A DNA stretch of 64,000 nucleotides from Ascidiaceihabitans sp039975415. Its GTDB lineage: Bacteria > Pseudomonadota > Alphaproteobacteria > Rhodobacterales > Rhodobacteraceae. Positions 44,111 through 52,839 of this stretch are shown piece after piece (position 1 is the stretch's first letter; each line of letters begins with the position of its first letter). The position numbers and the translations under genes are program-made. Location: assembly GCF_039975415.1 (NCBI RefSeq), contig NZ_JBDWHD010000016.1; one strand, 5' to 3'. The notes beneath the pieces were generated by a model. It had not been told where the DNA came from and made no database searches. It worked only from the letters and a program-made list of their open reading frames with translations.

Positions 44111-45682
44111 TCAAATCATCTGCGCGGCCTTCGCCGCCTTCGCTTGCCGTTCAATCTTTTTCTGGTTCTGTGCACGGAAATCTGGCCGCACATTCGGCGC
44201 ACCCTCCCAGACACCTGCCGTGTCACCAGAACCCACACCCTCAAAAAACGCCTTCATGTGGGCCATGCGGTCTTTGTTCCCAATCGCCGCATTGACGACT
44301 TGGGCCAAAGACCCAGCCCCCGCTGGCCCCATCAAAGGCCGCGCAGAAATCAGGTTGGTGAAATAAAGACCCGGAATGCCCAGCTCTTTCGCCTTTTGCA
44401 CAACAGGTGTCGTGCCAATGGCCAAATCAGGCTGCACCGCTTCCATCGCCGCACAATCATCTTCCAAAGATGCACGGAATTGAACCTTCACACCCTTGGC
44501 CTCAAGCCACGCGCAATCATCCGCATTCCAAGGTGTCTTCGGACAGGCGGTGCCCACATAAGGCACAGTGGCCCCGCTTTCGATCATCAACCGCGCGACC
44601 AGCAATTCAGAGCCTTCATAGCCCGATAGCGTGATGGTGCCGTCAATCTTGGCCCCTTCAAGGGCCGATTTGATCGCAGGCAAGAACGCGTTTTGCGCCG
44701 CAGCGATTTGATCCGCAGTACAGCCATGCGCCTCGCCGATACCCTTCAACCACGCCGCTGTGCCATCAACGCCAACGGGCGCAGACCCAACAACAGGACG
44801 GCCAGCGGCCTGAAACTCACGCACAGAGGCGGTATAAAACGGATGGATCGCCGCCACGACGGTACTATCAAGCGCGGAATAAAGTTCACGCCACTCGCGG
44901 CACGGCACAACAGGCCCCGCCGCCAATCCCATCGGGGCCAGCATCGCGCCAATCATCATCGGATCGGCTGGAAACATCTCGCCCAAAAGCGCCACAGTTG
45001 GACGGTCCGACTTGCCAGCGGCAGGCGACGCCACAGGCCCCGCCTCAATCTCTTCGCGGGCATATTTCAACATCGCACCGGCCAAAACATCCTTGGCCTC
45101 GGCGTGGGTCGGAATGCCAAAGCCCGGCACATCAATGCCCACAACCCGCACGCCATCAATCTCACGCGGCAGCAGACGCAAAGGAACACCGGACGCCGTC
45201 GGAACACAAAGGTTGGTCACAACAATCGCGTCGTATTTTTCAGGGTCCGCCAGATCATGCACACTTTCGCGGATGTCCTCGAACAGTTTGCCGGTCACCA
45301 ACGTCTCGGAATTAAACGGAACGTATCCAACGGACCGACGCGCGCCATAAAAATGCGACACAAAGGTCAGACCATAAACGCAGCAGGCAGAACCAGACAA
45401 CACAGTGGCCGTACGGCGCATGCGCAAACCCACACGCAAAGACCCAAAGGCAGGACACATCGACTGCGGCTTGTCATGGGGGCCTTGCGGATAATCCGCC
45501 GCAAACTTGTCCAACATCTCGGAATTGCCCGCCATACGCGCGGCCTTTTCCATCTCGGACCCGGAATGACAACCAAGACCATCGACAGGCGCCCCCGTCA
45601 CGGCAGGCATTTCCGCTTCACGCAGGTGCCCCGTCGTGACCTCGACCGCATCGGTGGCGTCATATGTGACTTCATCACTCAT
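44111..45682 (-). CDS. bchY: Chlorophyllide a reductase, subunit Y
   Basis: A 523-residue NifD-like protein with cluster-ligand cysteines in LGCHSGSEMEKAAR, SMCPAFGSLRVG and SGSACCVYGLTFVSH. It forms the catalytic component of chlorophyllide a reductase with BchZ. Its start overlaps the end of bchX by four bases. The length is normal for the family (about 480-525). Confidence 0.95.
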   Translation of the reverse strand: MSDEVTYDATDAVEVTTGHLREAEMPAVTGAPVDGLGCHSGSEMEKAARMAGNSEMLDKFAADYPQGPHDKPQSMCPAFGSLRVGLRMRRTATVLSGSACCVYGLTFVSHFYGARRSVGYVPFNSETLVTGKLFEDIRESVHDLADPEKYDAIVVTNLCVPTASGVPLRLLPREIDGVRVVGIDVPGFGIPTHAEAKDVLAGAMLKYAREEIEAGPVASPAAGKSDRPTVALLGEMFPADPMMIGAMLAPMGLAAGPVVPCREWRELYSALDSTVVAAIHPFYTASVREFQAAGRPVVGSAPVGVDGTAAWLKGIGEAHGCTADQIAAAQNAFLPAIKSALEGAKIDGTITLSGYEGSELLVARLMIESGATVPYVGTACPKTPWNADDCAWLEAKGVKVQFRASLEDDCAAMEAVQPDLAIGTTPVVQKAKELGIPGLYFTNLISARPLMGPAGAGSLAQVVNAAIGNKDRMAHMKAFFEGVGSGDTAGVWEGAPNVRPDFRAQNQKKIERQAKAAKAAQMI

Positions 45683-46686
45683 GCTTCGTCATAAACCACT
45701 TCAAGGGACGGCTTGGGTTCGGCATTCTTGCCACGCATGTCCATATCAGTGGCAGGTTCCAGCACCACGTCACCGCCCGTTTCGGACGCATCAAACAGAC
45801 CCAGCAAAGCGTCCTGATCCAAAGGCGTCGGACGTACAGGCGGGGCCACAGCGACGTTTTCCCCAAGGGCCGCAAACAATGCGCCCCATTCGGATTCGGC
45901 GGTGCCAACGATTTGGTAGTTGGCGGATTTCTTGCGCAAATCATCATTTTGCGGGATCGCGGCCAAGACCGGAATATCAACTGATTCCGCAAATGCCTGC
46001 GCCTCACCCGACCCGTCGTCTTTGTTGATGACCAGACCGGCCACGCCTACGTTGCCACCCAGCTTGCGGAAATATTCCACAGCAGAACACACGTTGTTGG
46101 CGACATACAAAGACTGCAAATCGTTGGACGCGACCAAGATTACCTTTTGCGCCATGTCGCGGGCGATGGGCAGACCGAAGCCGCCACAGACAACGTCGCC
46201 AAGAAAATCAAGCAGAACGTAATCAAAGTCCCAATCGTGAAAGCCCAGCTTTTCCAGCAGTTCAAATCCGTGGATGATGCCGCGCCCACCACAGCCGCGC
46301 CCCACTTCCGGCCCGCCAAGCTCCATCGCAAACACACCACCGCGCTTGAAGCAGACATCGCCAATGGCGACCTCTTCGCCCGCCAGTTTCTTGCGGGTCG
46401 AGGTTTCGATGATGGTTGGGCAGGCCTTGCCGCCAAACAGCAAAGACGTGGTGTCGGATTTCGGGTCACAACCAATCAGCAAAACGCGTTTGCCTTGTTC
46501 AGCCATCATGTGGCTGAGGTTGGCCAGCGTAAAGGATTTGCCGATGCCGCCTTTGCCATAGATCGCAATGATCTGGGTTTTGCTGGTTGGCTCTTCGGCG
46601 ATGATGTCCGCCAGATCTTCGTGGGCCTCATCACGCAAACGCTGATCGAAATCCTTTAGATTTGGTACTTCGTCTTTCACGGTCAA
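45679..46686 (-). CDS. bchX: Chlorophyllide a reductase, iron protein subunit X
   Basis: A 335-residue NifH-like ATPase that passes electrons to BchYZ. The P-loop is YGKGGIGKS (about residues 43-51). The two cysteines that bridge the [4Fe-4S] cluster of the dimer are in GRGCGGRGI and DVVCGGFGLP. It overlaps both bchC (four bases) and bchY (four bases), so translation is coupled. Confidence 0.96.
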   Translation of the reverse strand: MTVKDEVPNLKDFDQRLRDEAHEDLADIIAEEPTSKTQIIAIYGKGGIGKSFTLANLSHMMAEQGKRVLLIGCDPKSDTTSLLFGGKACPTIIETSTRKKLAGEEVAIGDVCFKRGGVFAMELGGPEVGRGCGGRGIIHGFELLEKLGFHDWDFDYVLLDFLGDVVCGGFGLPIARDMAQKVILVASNDLQSLYVANNVCSAVEYFRKLGGNVGVAGLVINKDDGSGEAQAFAESVDIPVLAAIPQNDDLRKKSANYQIVGTAESEWGALFAALGENVAVAPPVRPTPLDQDALLGLFDASETGGDVVLEPATDMDMRGKNAEPKPSLEVVYDEA

Positions 46687-47618
46687 TGCTCCCAGTTCAG
46701 TATCATTTTCAGGCAGGACGGATCCGTGAACGCCTGTTCATAAGCGGCCGCCGCTTGGGCCGCATTCGTTTGATGTGTGATCAGACCGCCCAAAGACAGC
46801 GTGCCGCTTTCAACCAAAGCGCGGGTGGCCATCAGGTCGTCACGCGTCCATTCGGCAGCGATGCGAAACCGCGCCTCTTTCATGAAGGCCGGCGGAAAGG
46901 CGAACGACAAAGGCGTGGCATAGAACCCGGCCAAAACGATTTCACCGCCCTTGGCTATGCGCCCCACCAGATCGTTCAGCAGTTGCGCCTGACCAGACGC
47001 GTCATAGATAGATGTATAATCGCGGCGCGTGTCGGCGTCGGGGTGCACAACCTCATAGCCGGTTGCACCCGCTTGACGGCTTTCGTCGATTTCCCAAACC
47101 GTTGGCGCAGGAGCACCCGAAGCAATTGTCAGGCGCGCAAGCAAACGACCCAGAACACCGTGGCCCACAATCAGGTCTGGCACGGCTTTGTTCATACCAG
47201 CCATCGCATGGCGGGCAGTGGCAGCAAGGGCCAGCAAAGCCCCTTCTTCTTTCAAAGCGGGATCAATGCGTGTGACACGTTCGGAATCAGTGACCAAACG
47301 ATTGGACGCACCGCCAAACAATCCAAAGGCCCCGTCAAAGCAATTGGCACCCGGCACAAACACGCGGTCGCCCGGCTTGTAGCCGGTCAAGGGACCGGCC
47401 TCGACCACTTCGCCAGCCGCCTCATACCCCGGCACCAAAGGATACCCCATGCCCGGGAATGGCGGCATATCGCCTGTCCAGAACAGTTTTTCGGTGCCTG
47501 TGGAAATGCCGGAATGTGTGACGTCCACCACCAAATCCCCCACACCCGGCGCATTCAATGCGAGGGTCTCGACCTCTAGATCACGTGGACCTTTCAGAAG
47601 AACGGCGGTGGTTTCCAA
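46683..47618 (-). CDS. bchC: Bacteriochlorophyllide a dehydrogenase (3-hydroxyethyl), BchC
   Basis: A 311-residue MDR-family dehydrogenase oxidising the 3-hydroxyethyl group of bacteriochlorophyllide. The conserved start is (M)ETTAVLLKGPRDLEVETLAL, and YPLVPGYEAAGEVVEAG is present. I place the start at a TTG (47618) because GGGAGG lies six bases upstream and family similarity begins there; the frame is open to 47660 with no ATG. Two PpsR-type sites lie 74-117 bases upstream. It overlaps bchX by four bases. Confidence 0.92.
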   Translation of the reverse strand: METTAVLLKGPRDLEVETLALNAPGVGDLVVDVTHSGISTGTEKLFWTGDMPPFPGMGYPLVPGYEAAGEVVEAGPLTGYKPGDRVFVPGANCFDGAFGLFGGASNRLVTDSERVTRIDPALKEEGALLALAATARHAMAGMNKAVPDLIVGHGVLGRLLARLTIASGAPAPTVWEIDESRQAGATGYEVVHPDADTRRDYTSIYDASGQAQLLNDLVGRIAKGGEIVLAGFYATPLSFAFPPAFMKEARFRIAAEWTRDDLMATRALVESGTLSLGGLITHQTNAAQAAAAYEQAFTDPSCLKMILNWEH

Positions 47619-47691
47619 GTAAGCCTCCCAAGGCGATGATGAAGCGGCACGTTTTCCCAAGACAGACTCAGGGGGTGCGACATTCTGTAAG

Positions 47692-47735
47692 TGTCATTCT
47701 AAGTGGACACGGCCATGTGTCAATTAGTTTAGACA
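47692..47735 (-). promoter_or_regulatory. Tandem PpsR/CrtJ sites upstream of bchC
   Basis: Two TGT-N12-ACA sites, TGTCATTCTAAGTGGACA (47692-47709) and TGTCAATTAGTTTAGACA (47718-47735), are separated by eight bases, the spacing bound cooperatively by the redox- and light-responsive repressor PpsR/CrtJ. They give bchCXYZ an oxygen- or light-regulated promoter within the superoperon. Confidence 0.88.
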
Positions 47736-47754
47736 CTTTTGTGTCAGGTAAATT

Positions 47755-48882
47755 TTACAGCAATGGTTTTTGCGCGGTCAAAACACGCGTCACGAAAGGC
47801 CGGGCGGGCGTCGGGCTTTGGATGTTTTCAAAGCCTGCGTCACGGCAAAGCGCCTCAATCTGTTGGGGGGATCGCGTGCGTCCGGTTTGCATCGCCATGG
47901 TGTAGAAGGCAAAATACACATCGCCAGACCGGTCAGGCTTTGCGCCGCCGCCCATCGGCTCTGACACAATCAGCCGCCCCCCCGCAGGCAACGCCGCGTG
48001 TACTTTGTGCAATAAACTGCGCACCGTATCGTCAGAATGGTCATACAGAACACGGATCAACGAAATCGCATCGGCGCCCGTTGGCAAAGCGTCGTCCCGA
48101 AAAGACCCCGCATGAAGCGTCACGCGGTCCGCCAACCCCGCCGCATCAAAACGTGCCTGCGCGTCAGGGACGACTGCAGGCAAATCGAACAACTGTAAAT
48201 CAAAACCCGTATGCACCTGCCCAACGGTTTCCAAAAATGCCCCCGTGCCGCCGCCCACGTCCAGCAAGGTGGCGATGCCTTTGAAAGATGTCATGCGCAG
48301 CGTGTCTTCAGCCACCAGCTTTTGGCTTTGCGCCATAAGGTCGGAATAGGTGCGTGCCACCTCGGGGTCTTCTGCGCTGGCCGCGCCAAAGACATAGGGC
48401 CAAAATTGCGACAGCTCTGTCTGGTCGGGACCGCGCAGCAAAGCCACCGGATCCTCAAGATCACGGTAAAACGCTTTGTGGTGGCGGATCATCGCCTCAA
48501 GTCCCGGCACACCCATCAAGGCCGCACCCCGCCGTGCCAGCGCAAAACGACCATCGCGTTTGCGTGTCAGCAGCTTCAACGCCGCCCCCGCCTGCAGCGC
48601 AATTTCCATCCGGTCGGGGGCCACATTCAAAGCTTGCCCCAAAGTCTCGGGCGACATTGGCCCTGCGCGCAGGCGTTTGAAAATATCCATCTCGACCAAA
48701 GCCATCAGAACCTGACTTTGAACAAATCCCTGCACCACATCGAACAACACCGCGCCGTCACGCCGCGCAAAACCACGGGTTAAAGGAAACTTGCTGGCCC
48801 AGCTTTGAAACCCCGGGCGCGCAATCAAACGGTTGATCCAACCGCCTTTCCATTGGCCCAGATCAGGGGTGTCCGCCGTCAT
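47755..48882 (-). CDS. crtF: Hydroxyneurosporene/demethylspheroidene O-methyltransferase
   Basis: A 375-residue S-adenosylmethionine-dependent methyltransferase that methylates the tertiary hydroxyl made by CrtC, in the spheroidene route. The SAM loop is LLDVGGGTGAFL, and the second motif has ISLIRVLYDHSDDT, as in the plant-type O-methyltransferase 2 family. It overlaps crtE by four bases upstream, and is separated from bchC by 136 bases carrying the PpsR sites. Confidence 0.93.
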   Translation of the reverse strand: MTADTPDLGQWKGGWINRLIARPGFQSWASKFPLTRGFARRDGAVLFDVVQGFVQSQVLMALVEMDIFKRLRAGPMSPETLGQALNVAPDRMEIALQAGAALKLLTRKRDGRFALARRGAALMGVPGLEAMIRHHKAFYRDLEDPVALLRGPDQTELSQFWPYVFGAASAEDPEVARTYSDLMAQSQKLVAEDTLRMTSFKGIATLLDVGGGTGAFLETVGQVHTGFDLQLFDLPAVVPDAQARFDAAGLADRVTLHAGSFRDDALPTGADAISLIRVLYDHSDDTVRSLLHKVHAALPAGGRLIVSEPMGGGAKPDRSGDVYFAFYTMAMQTGRTRSPQQIEALCRDAGFENIQSPTPARPFVTRVLTAQKPLL

Positions 48883-49772
48883 TCGCCAGGCACGCTTTGC
48901 GGACTGACCACGGGGGTCAGACGTTCCGCATACATACGCACCATTTCAGCCAGCTGCGCTTCGCCGGGGCAACTTGGAATGGATGAAATCGCACCCCCCA
49001 AGATGTCTTTCAAACGCTGGATCGCGCCTTGGACCCCCAGCAGCGTCACCGCATTGGGACGGCCGTGCAGATCATCTTGCCCTGCAGGTTTGCCCAATGT
49101 GTCGGCATCGTACAACGCATCCCGCAAATCGTCCGCGACCTGAAAGGCTTCGCCGATGCGCGCACCCAGTTCGAACCACGGCTCTGCCTCTTGGCCCGCA
49201 GCGATGGCCCCCATCTGGGTGGCCGCAATAAACAATGCGCCTGTCTTGGCCTGATGATAGGCGCTTAGATCAATCTGCGCTTCGCTTTCCCAGCCTTGGC
49301 CTGCACAAATGCCCCCTGGCATGCCTGTGCGTTGGGCCAATGTTACAATCATTTGCGCCACACGATCGGGCGCATGAGACGACTGACGGGCCAGAATTTC
49401 AAAAGCCAGCACAATCAGGCTGTCGCCCGTCAGCACCGCCAAAGGTTCGGAATAGGCCAGATGCACGGTTGGCTTGCCACGGCGGGTGTCCGCATCGTCA
49501 AAGCAAGGCAAGTCGTCATGCACAAGTGACGCACAGTGGATCAGCTCAAGCGCGGACGCCGCAGCATCGGCCAGCATCGGTTTGTCATCACCACACGCCA
49601 TCGCAACAGAGGTCAGTATGGTGGGGCGAATACGTGCGCCACCCGGTGCTGTGGCATAGGCCAGTGCCGAAGCCAATCGCGGCGGCACAGCCCCGGCGTT
49701 GTCCGGAAACTTGGCTTGTCCCACTTTAACTGCATTGGAAATCGCGGCTTCGATGCGGGTATTCAGGCCCAT
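48879..49772 (-). CDS. crtE: Geranylgeranyl diphosphate synthase
   Basis: A 297-residue trans-prenyltransferase. The first aspartate-rich motif is HDDLPCFDDADTRRG, and the second is VADDLRDAL. It makes GGPP for carotenoids and for the bacteriochlorophyll tail. The ATG at 49772 has AGAGGAG upstream; an in-frame ATG at 49805 was rejected, as it adds 11 unconserved residues and encroaches on the PpsR sites. It is the first gene of crtEF and diverges from crtD. Confidence 0.95.
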   Translation of the reverse strand: MGLNTRIEAAISNAVKVGQAKFPDNAGAVPPRLASALAYATAPGGARIRPTILTSVAMACGDDKPMLADAAASALELIHCASLVHDDLPCFDDADTRRGKPTVHLAYSEPLAVLTGDSLIVLAFEILARQSSHAPDRVAQMIVTLAQRTGMPGGICAGQGWESEAQIDLSAYHQAKTGALFIAATQMGAIAAGQEAEPWFELGARIGEAFQVADDLRDALYDADTLGKPAGQDDLHGRPNAVTLLGVQGAIQRLKDILGGAISSIPSCPGEAQLAEMVRMYAERLTPVVSPQSVPGE

Positions 49773-49806
49773 GTGGACTCCTCTCACTGGCGCATTTTCA
49801 TGCATG

Positions 49807-49848
49807 TGTCACGATATTCGGACACTAAAGTGTAAATCATACTGGACA
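49807..49848. promoter_or_regulatory. Tandem PpsR/CrtJ sites between crtE and crtD
   Basis: TGTCACGATATTCGGACA (49807-49824) and TGTAAATCATACTGGACA (49831-49848) both fit TGT-N12-ACA and are six bases apart, on the same pattern as upstream of bchC. The position between divergent crtE and crtD suggests control of both. Confidence 0.88.
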
Positions 49849-49901
49849 CATTGCGTTCACGAGTCAACAATCAGCTCACGCCATCCCAACCCGGAGCCCC
49901 A

Positions 49902-51443
49902 ATGCCCAAGCCATCCCATATGCTTGCCCCCCATGCTGTCGTGATCGGCGCCGGCATCGCAGGGCTTGCAACTGCACTGCGATTGCGGGCGCAGGGATTG
50001 GACGTGACGGTTGTGGAACGGCACAGCTGGGTGGGCGGCAAAATGCGCACGGTTGCATCGGACGCAGGCCCCATTGATGCAGGCCCAACGGTGCTGACCA
50101 TGCGACATGTCTTTGACGATCTGTTCCAAAGCGCAGGAACACGGCTGGAAGATCACGTGACGCTTATTGCACAACCCACGCTGGCGCGGCATTTCTGGCC
50201 CGATGGCAGCACGCTGGATCTGCACAGTGACCCCGACAAAAGCAGCGCAGCCGTGCATGCGTTTGCCGGACCAGAGGCCGCACAACAGTTTGAGACGTTT
50301 TGTGCCAAAGCCAAACGGCTGTATGCCGCTTTTGACGCGCCAATGATGCGCAGCCCAAAACCGACGCTCGCCAACCTTACAAAACACGTCTTGAAACACC
50401 CAAGCCTGATCCGTGATATGGCCCCGTTGTCGTCTTTGGCCAAAAGCCTTGCCCGCGATTTCGACGATCCGAGACTTGCGCAGCTTTTTGCACGTTACGC
50501 CACCTATGTGGGCGGTTTGCCACAAATGTCGCCTGCGATCCTGTCGCTGATCTGGCAGGCCGAAGCCGCAGGGGTTTGGGTTGTGCAAGGCGGGATGCAC
50601 AAACTGGCCAAAGCGATTGCAGCGTGTTTTACCAGCATGGGCGGCACATTGCGCACCAACTGCCACACGCACAGCATCGAAACAGACAACGGATCTGTCA
50701 CCGGCATCAAGCTTCAAAGCGGCGAACGGCTGTCATGTGATTGCGCCGTGTTCGCCGGTGATCCCCGCGCACTTGCAACGGGCCAGCTTGGACCGGATGT
50801 CGCACATATTGCGCCGCAAACAAAACGGCTGGAACGCAGCCTGTCGGCGCGGGTCCATAGCTTTGCCGCGACGCCACGTGGTCCGGACCTTGCACATCAC
50901 AATGTGTTCTTTGACGGCGACCCGAAGGCAGAATTCCAAAGCCTTGCCCAAGGACGCGTTCCTGAACGCCGCACGCTTTACATCTGTGCGATGGACCGCG
51001 GCAAGGGCGCAGCGCCACCCCCCCTGGAACGCTTCGAGATCATATCAAACGCACCGGCGACCCATGCCGACACCGACCCACAGGAGCTGGAAACATGGCA
51101 CCAATCGACACTTCAGACGATGGCGGGCTTCGGTCTGACTTTCAGTCCGACACCACACACGAACAGCATAACGACACCGCAGATGTTCGACGCGATGTTC
51201 CCGGCAAGTCTGGGCGCACTTTACGGCCAAACACCGCACGGGATGCTGGCCGCGTTCCAAAGGCCCACGACACAAACCCCTGTGAACGGGTTATATCTGG
51301 CCGGGGGCGGGACACATCCCGGAGCGGGCGTCCCGATGGCGACGCTCTCTGCGCAGCACGCGGCCGAGGCGATCTGGAACGACCTAACTTCAACATCGAC
51401 GTCTGCCCGAACGGCTACGCCTGGTGGTATGTCGACGGCTTAA
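49902..51443 (+). CDS. crtD: Methoxyneurosporene (1-hydroxycarotenoid 3,4-) dehydrogenase
   Basis: A 513-residue phytoene-desaturase-like FAD protein with the N-terminal dinucleotide motif VVIGAGIAGLATALRL and the C-terminal GLYLAGGGTHPGAGVPMATL. It introduces the 3,4 double bond in the spheroidene route. The ATG at 49902 has GGAG nine bases before it; the frame is open to 49851 but the conserved part starts later. Its 3' end overlaps the reading frame of crtC, discussed at that entry. Confidence 0.93.
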   Translation: MPKPSHMLAPHAVVIGAGIAGLATALRLRAQGLDVTVVERHSWVGGKMRTVASDAGPIDAGPTVLTMRHVFDDLFQSAGTRLEDHVTLIAQPTLARHFWPDGSTLDLHSDPDKSSAAVHAFAGPEAAQQFETFCAKAKRLYAAFDAPMMRSPKPTLANLTKHVLKHPSLIRDMAPLSSLAKSLARDFDDPRLAQLFARYATYVGGLPQMSPAILSLIWQAEAAGVWVVQGGMHKLAKAIAACFTSMGGTLRTNCHTHSIETDNGSVTGIKLQSGERLSCDCAVFAGDPRALATGQLGPDVAHIAPQTKRLERSLSARVHSFAATPRGPDLAHHNVFFDGDPKAEFQSLAQGRVPERRTLYICAMDRGKGAAPPPLERFEIISNAPATHADTDPQELETWHQSTLQTMAGFGLTFSPTPHTNSITTPQMFDAMFPASLGALYGQTPHGMLAAFQRPTTQTPVNGLYLAGGGTHPGAGVPMATLSAQHAAEAIWNDLTSTSTSARTATPGGMSTA

Positions 51444-52312
51444 GCGATTGCGGGGCCCGCGCGGTGTCGGTGATCGGCTTTATCGGATCGGTGTTTTCGC
51501 CGTGGTACAAATGGTCAGGCCGCAAGAACCCGCAAAACAACGTCTGCATCAATGTGGCGACCTATGGCCCCGGCGGACGTTTCACCATGACGGATCGCGG
51601 CACCCCTGCCCTGCGCCAGACCGCATCACGGCTTGAGGTCGGCCCGTCATCCATGCGTTGGATCGGCGACCAGCTTGTCATTGACATCGACGAAGTGTCA
51701 TCGCCGCCTCTGGTGTCGCGGGTGCGTGGCCAAATTCGTGTCACGCCTTCGGCGATAACAGGTGTCGAATTGCCTTTGACGCCGGATGGTGCGCATGTCT
51801 GGCGCCCCTTCGCCCCCAAGTCACGCATCGAGGTCGACATTGACCGCCCAGGCTGGCAGTGGTCCGGCGAAGGCTATTTTGACGCCAACTTTGGCACCCG
51901 CGCCTTGGAGGATGATTTCAGCTATTGGACGTGGGGCCGGTATCCTACCGCAAACGGTGCCACCTGTTTTTATGACGCCACGCGGTTGGATGGTTCGGAA
52001 TTGGCCGCTGGCTTTGCCTTTGACGCTGACGGCACCGCCCGTGAAATCCCCCTGCCCCCGAAAGCCGCGATGAAGCGCAGCCTTTGGGCCGTCAAACGCG
52101 AAACACGCAGCGACGCAGGCTATGTTCCGACCCAGCACCAGAACATGCTGGACGCGCCGTTCTATTCCCGATCCGCCGTAAGGACGAAACTGGACGGCGT
52201 TGAGACAGTTGGTGTTCACGAGGCTTTGGATCTGACCCGTTTTCGCCACCCTTTGCTTAAACCGATGTTGGCTGTGCGTGTGCCCCGCAGACGGAACTGG
52301 GTATTTGGATAG
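51374..52312 (+). CDS. crtC: Carotenoid 1,2-hydratase (hydroxyneurosporene synthase)
   Basis: CrtC adds water to the 1,2 double bond of neurosporene-type carotenoids. The conserved part begins GYAWWYVDGLSDCG and continues IGFIGSVFSPWYKWSG, to a C-terminal MKRSLWAVKRETR. The start is uncertain: in this frame there is no ATG, GTG or TTG between an ATG at 51095 (which would overlap crtD by 349 bases) and a GTG at 51464 that would remove conserved residues. I give a CTG at 51374, with GAGG four bases before it, as a compromise; the resulting length is 312. It lies directly downstream of crtD in the same direction. Confidence 0.88.
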   Translation: MERPNFNIDVCPNGYAWWYVDGLSDCGARAVSVIGFIGSVFSPWYKWSGRKNPQNNVCINVATYGPGGRFTMTDRGTPALRQTASRLEVGPSSMRWIGDQLVIDIDEVSSPPLVSRVRGQIRVTPSAITGVELPLTPDGAHVWRPFAPKSRIEVDIDRPGWQWSGEGYFDANFGTRALEDDFSYWTWGRYPTANGATCFYDATRLDGSELAAGFAFDADGTAREIPLPPKAAMKRSLWAVKRETRSDAGYVPTQHQNMLDAPFYSRSAVRTKLDGVETVGVHEALDLTRFRHPLLKPMLAVRVPRRRNWVFG

Positions 52313-52318
52313 GATGCA

Positions 52319-52372
52319 GGGGGCCAGCCCCCGTCTTGCAGACTCCCCCGAGGTTTATTTAGCGAGATGAAG
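52319..52372 (-). repeat. Dispersed intergenic element, copy 3 (inverted)
   Basis: Read on the minus strand: CTTCATCTCGCTAAATAAAC, CTCGGGGG, then GGGGGCTGGCCCCC. It fills the 60-base gap between convergent crtC and tspO and could act as a terminator for both. Confidence 0.8.
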
Positions 52373-52834
52373 TTAGCCGGCTTGCTCAGGGTTGAGCTTC
52401 CAAACGGACGCATTCAAGGCCGCAGCAATCGTCACCCACAACAGGTAGGGCGCAAACAACATCCCCGCCAATGTATCAACCTGCCAGAGCGCAATCATAC
52501 CAAGCAAAACGGCGACCCACAGCCCCCCGATCACAGCCAACCCAAGCCGGATTTTCTGTAAACCGAAGAACACAGGCGTCCACAATGCGTTCAGCGCAAT
52601 CTGGATCGACCAAAACGCCATCGCGATTCCGTTGCCTTCTGCCAGTGCCACACGGGCCCCCGCCGCAGACATACAAATGTACAGCGTGATCCACGTGACC
52701 GGAAATACCCAGTCAGGCGGCGTCCAAACCGGTTTATTTAAGTCGCGATACCAAGCCCCCGGTGGAAACAGACCACCTGTTGCACCCGCGCTGAAGCACG
52801 CCACCATAAACAATGTGAAGAGAAGCCAAAACAT
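52373..52834 (-). CDS. tspO: TspO/MBR tryptophan-rich sensory protein
   Basis: A 153-residue protein with five membrane helices and the family pattern WYRDLNKPVWTPPDWVFPV, LNALWTPVFFG and a C-terminal WVTIAAALNASVWKLN. In Rhodobacter TspO sits in the outer membrane, binds porphyrins and tunes photosynthesis gene expression. It is the last gene of crtI-crtB-tspO on the minus strand, six bases after crtB, as is common in Rhodobacterales clusters. Confidence 0.93.
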   Translation of the reverse strand: MFWLLFTLFMVACFSAGATGGLFPPGAWYRDLNKPVWTPPDWVFPVTWITLYICMSAAGARVALAEGNGIAMAFWSIQIALNALWTPVFFGLQKIRLGLAVIGGLWVAVLLGMIALWQVDTLAGMLFAPYLLWVTIAAALNASVWKLNPEQAG

Positions 52835-52839
52835 AAAAA

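Noticed and set aside
42691..44295. A 534-codon open frame on the plus strand opposite bchZ and the end of bchY
   Set aside because: The minus-strand genes are unambiguous family members; the plus frame is rich in Arg, His and Pro and has no homology I can see.
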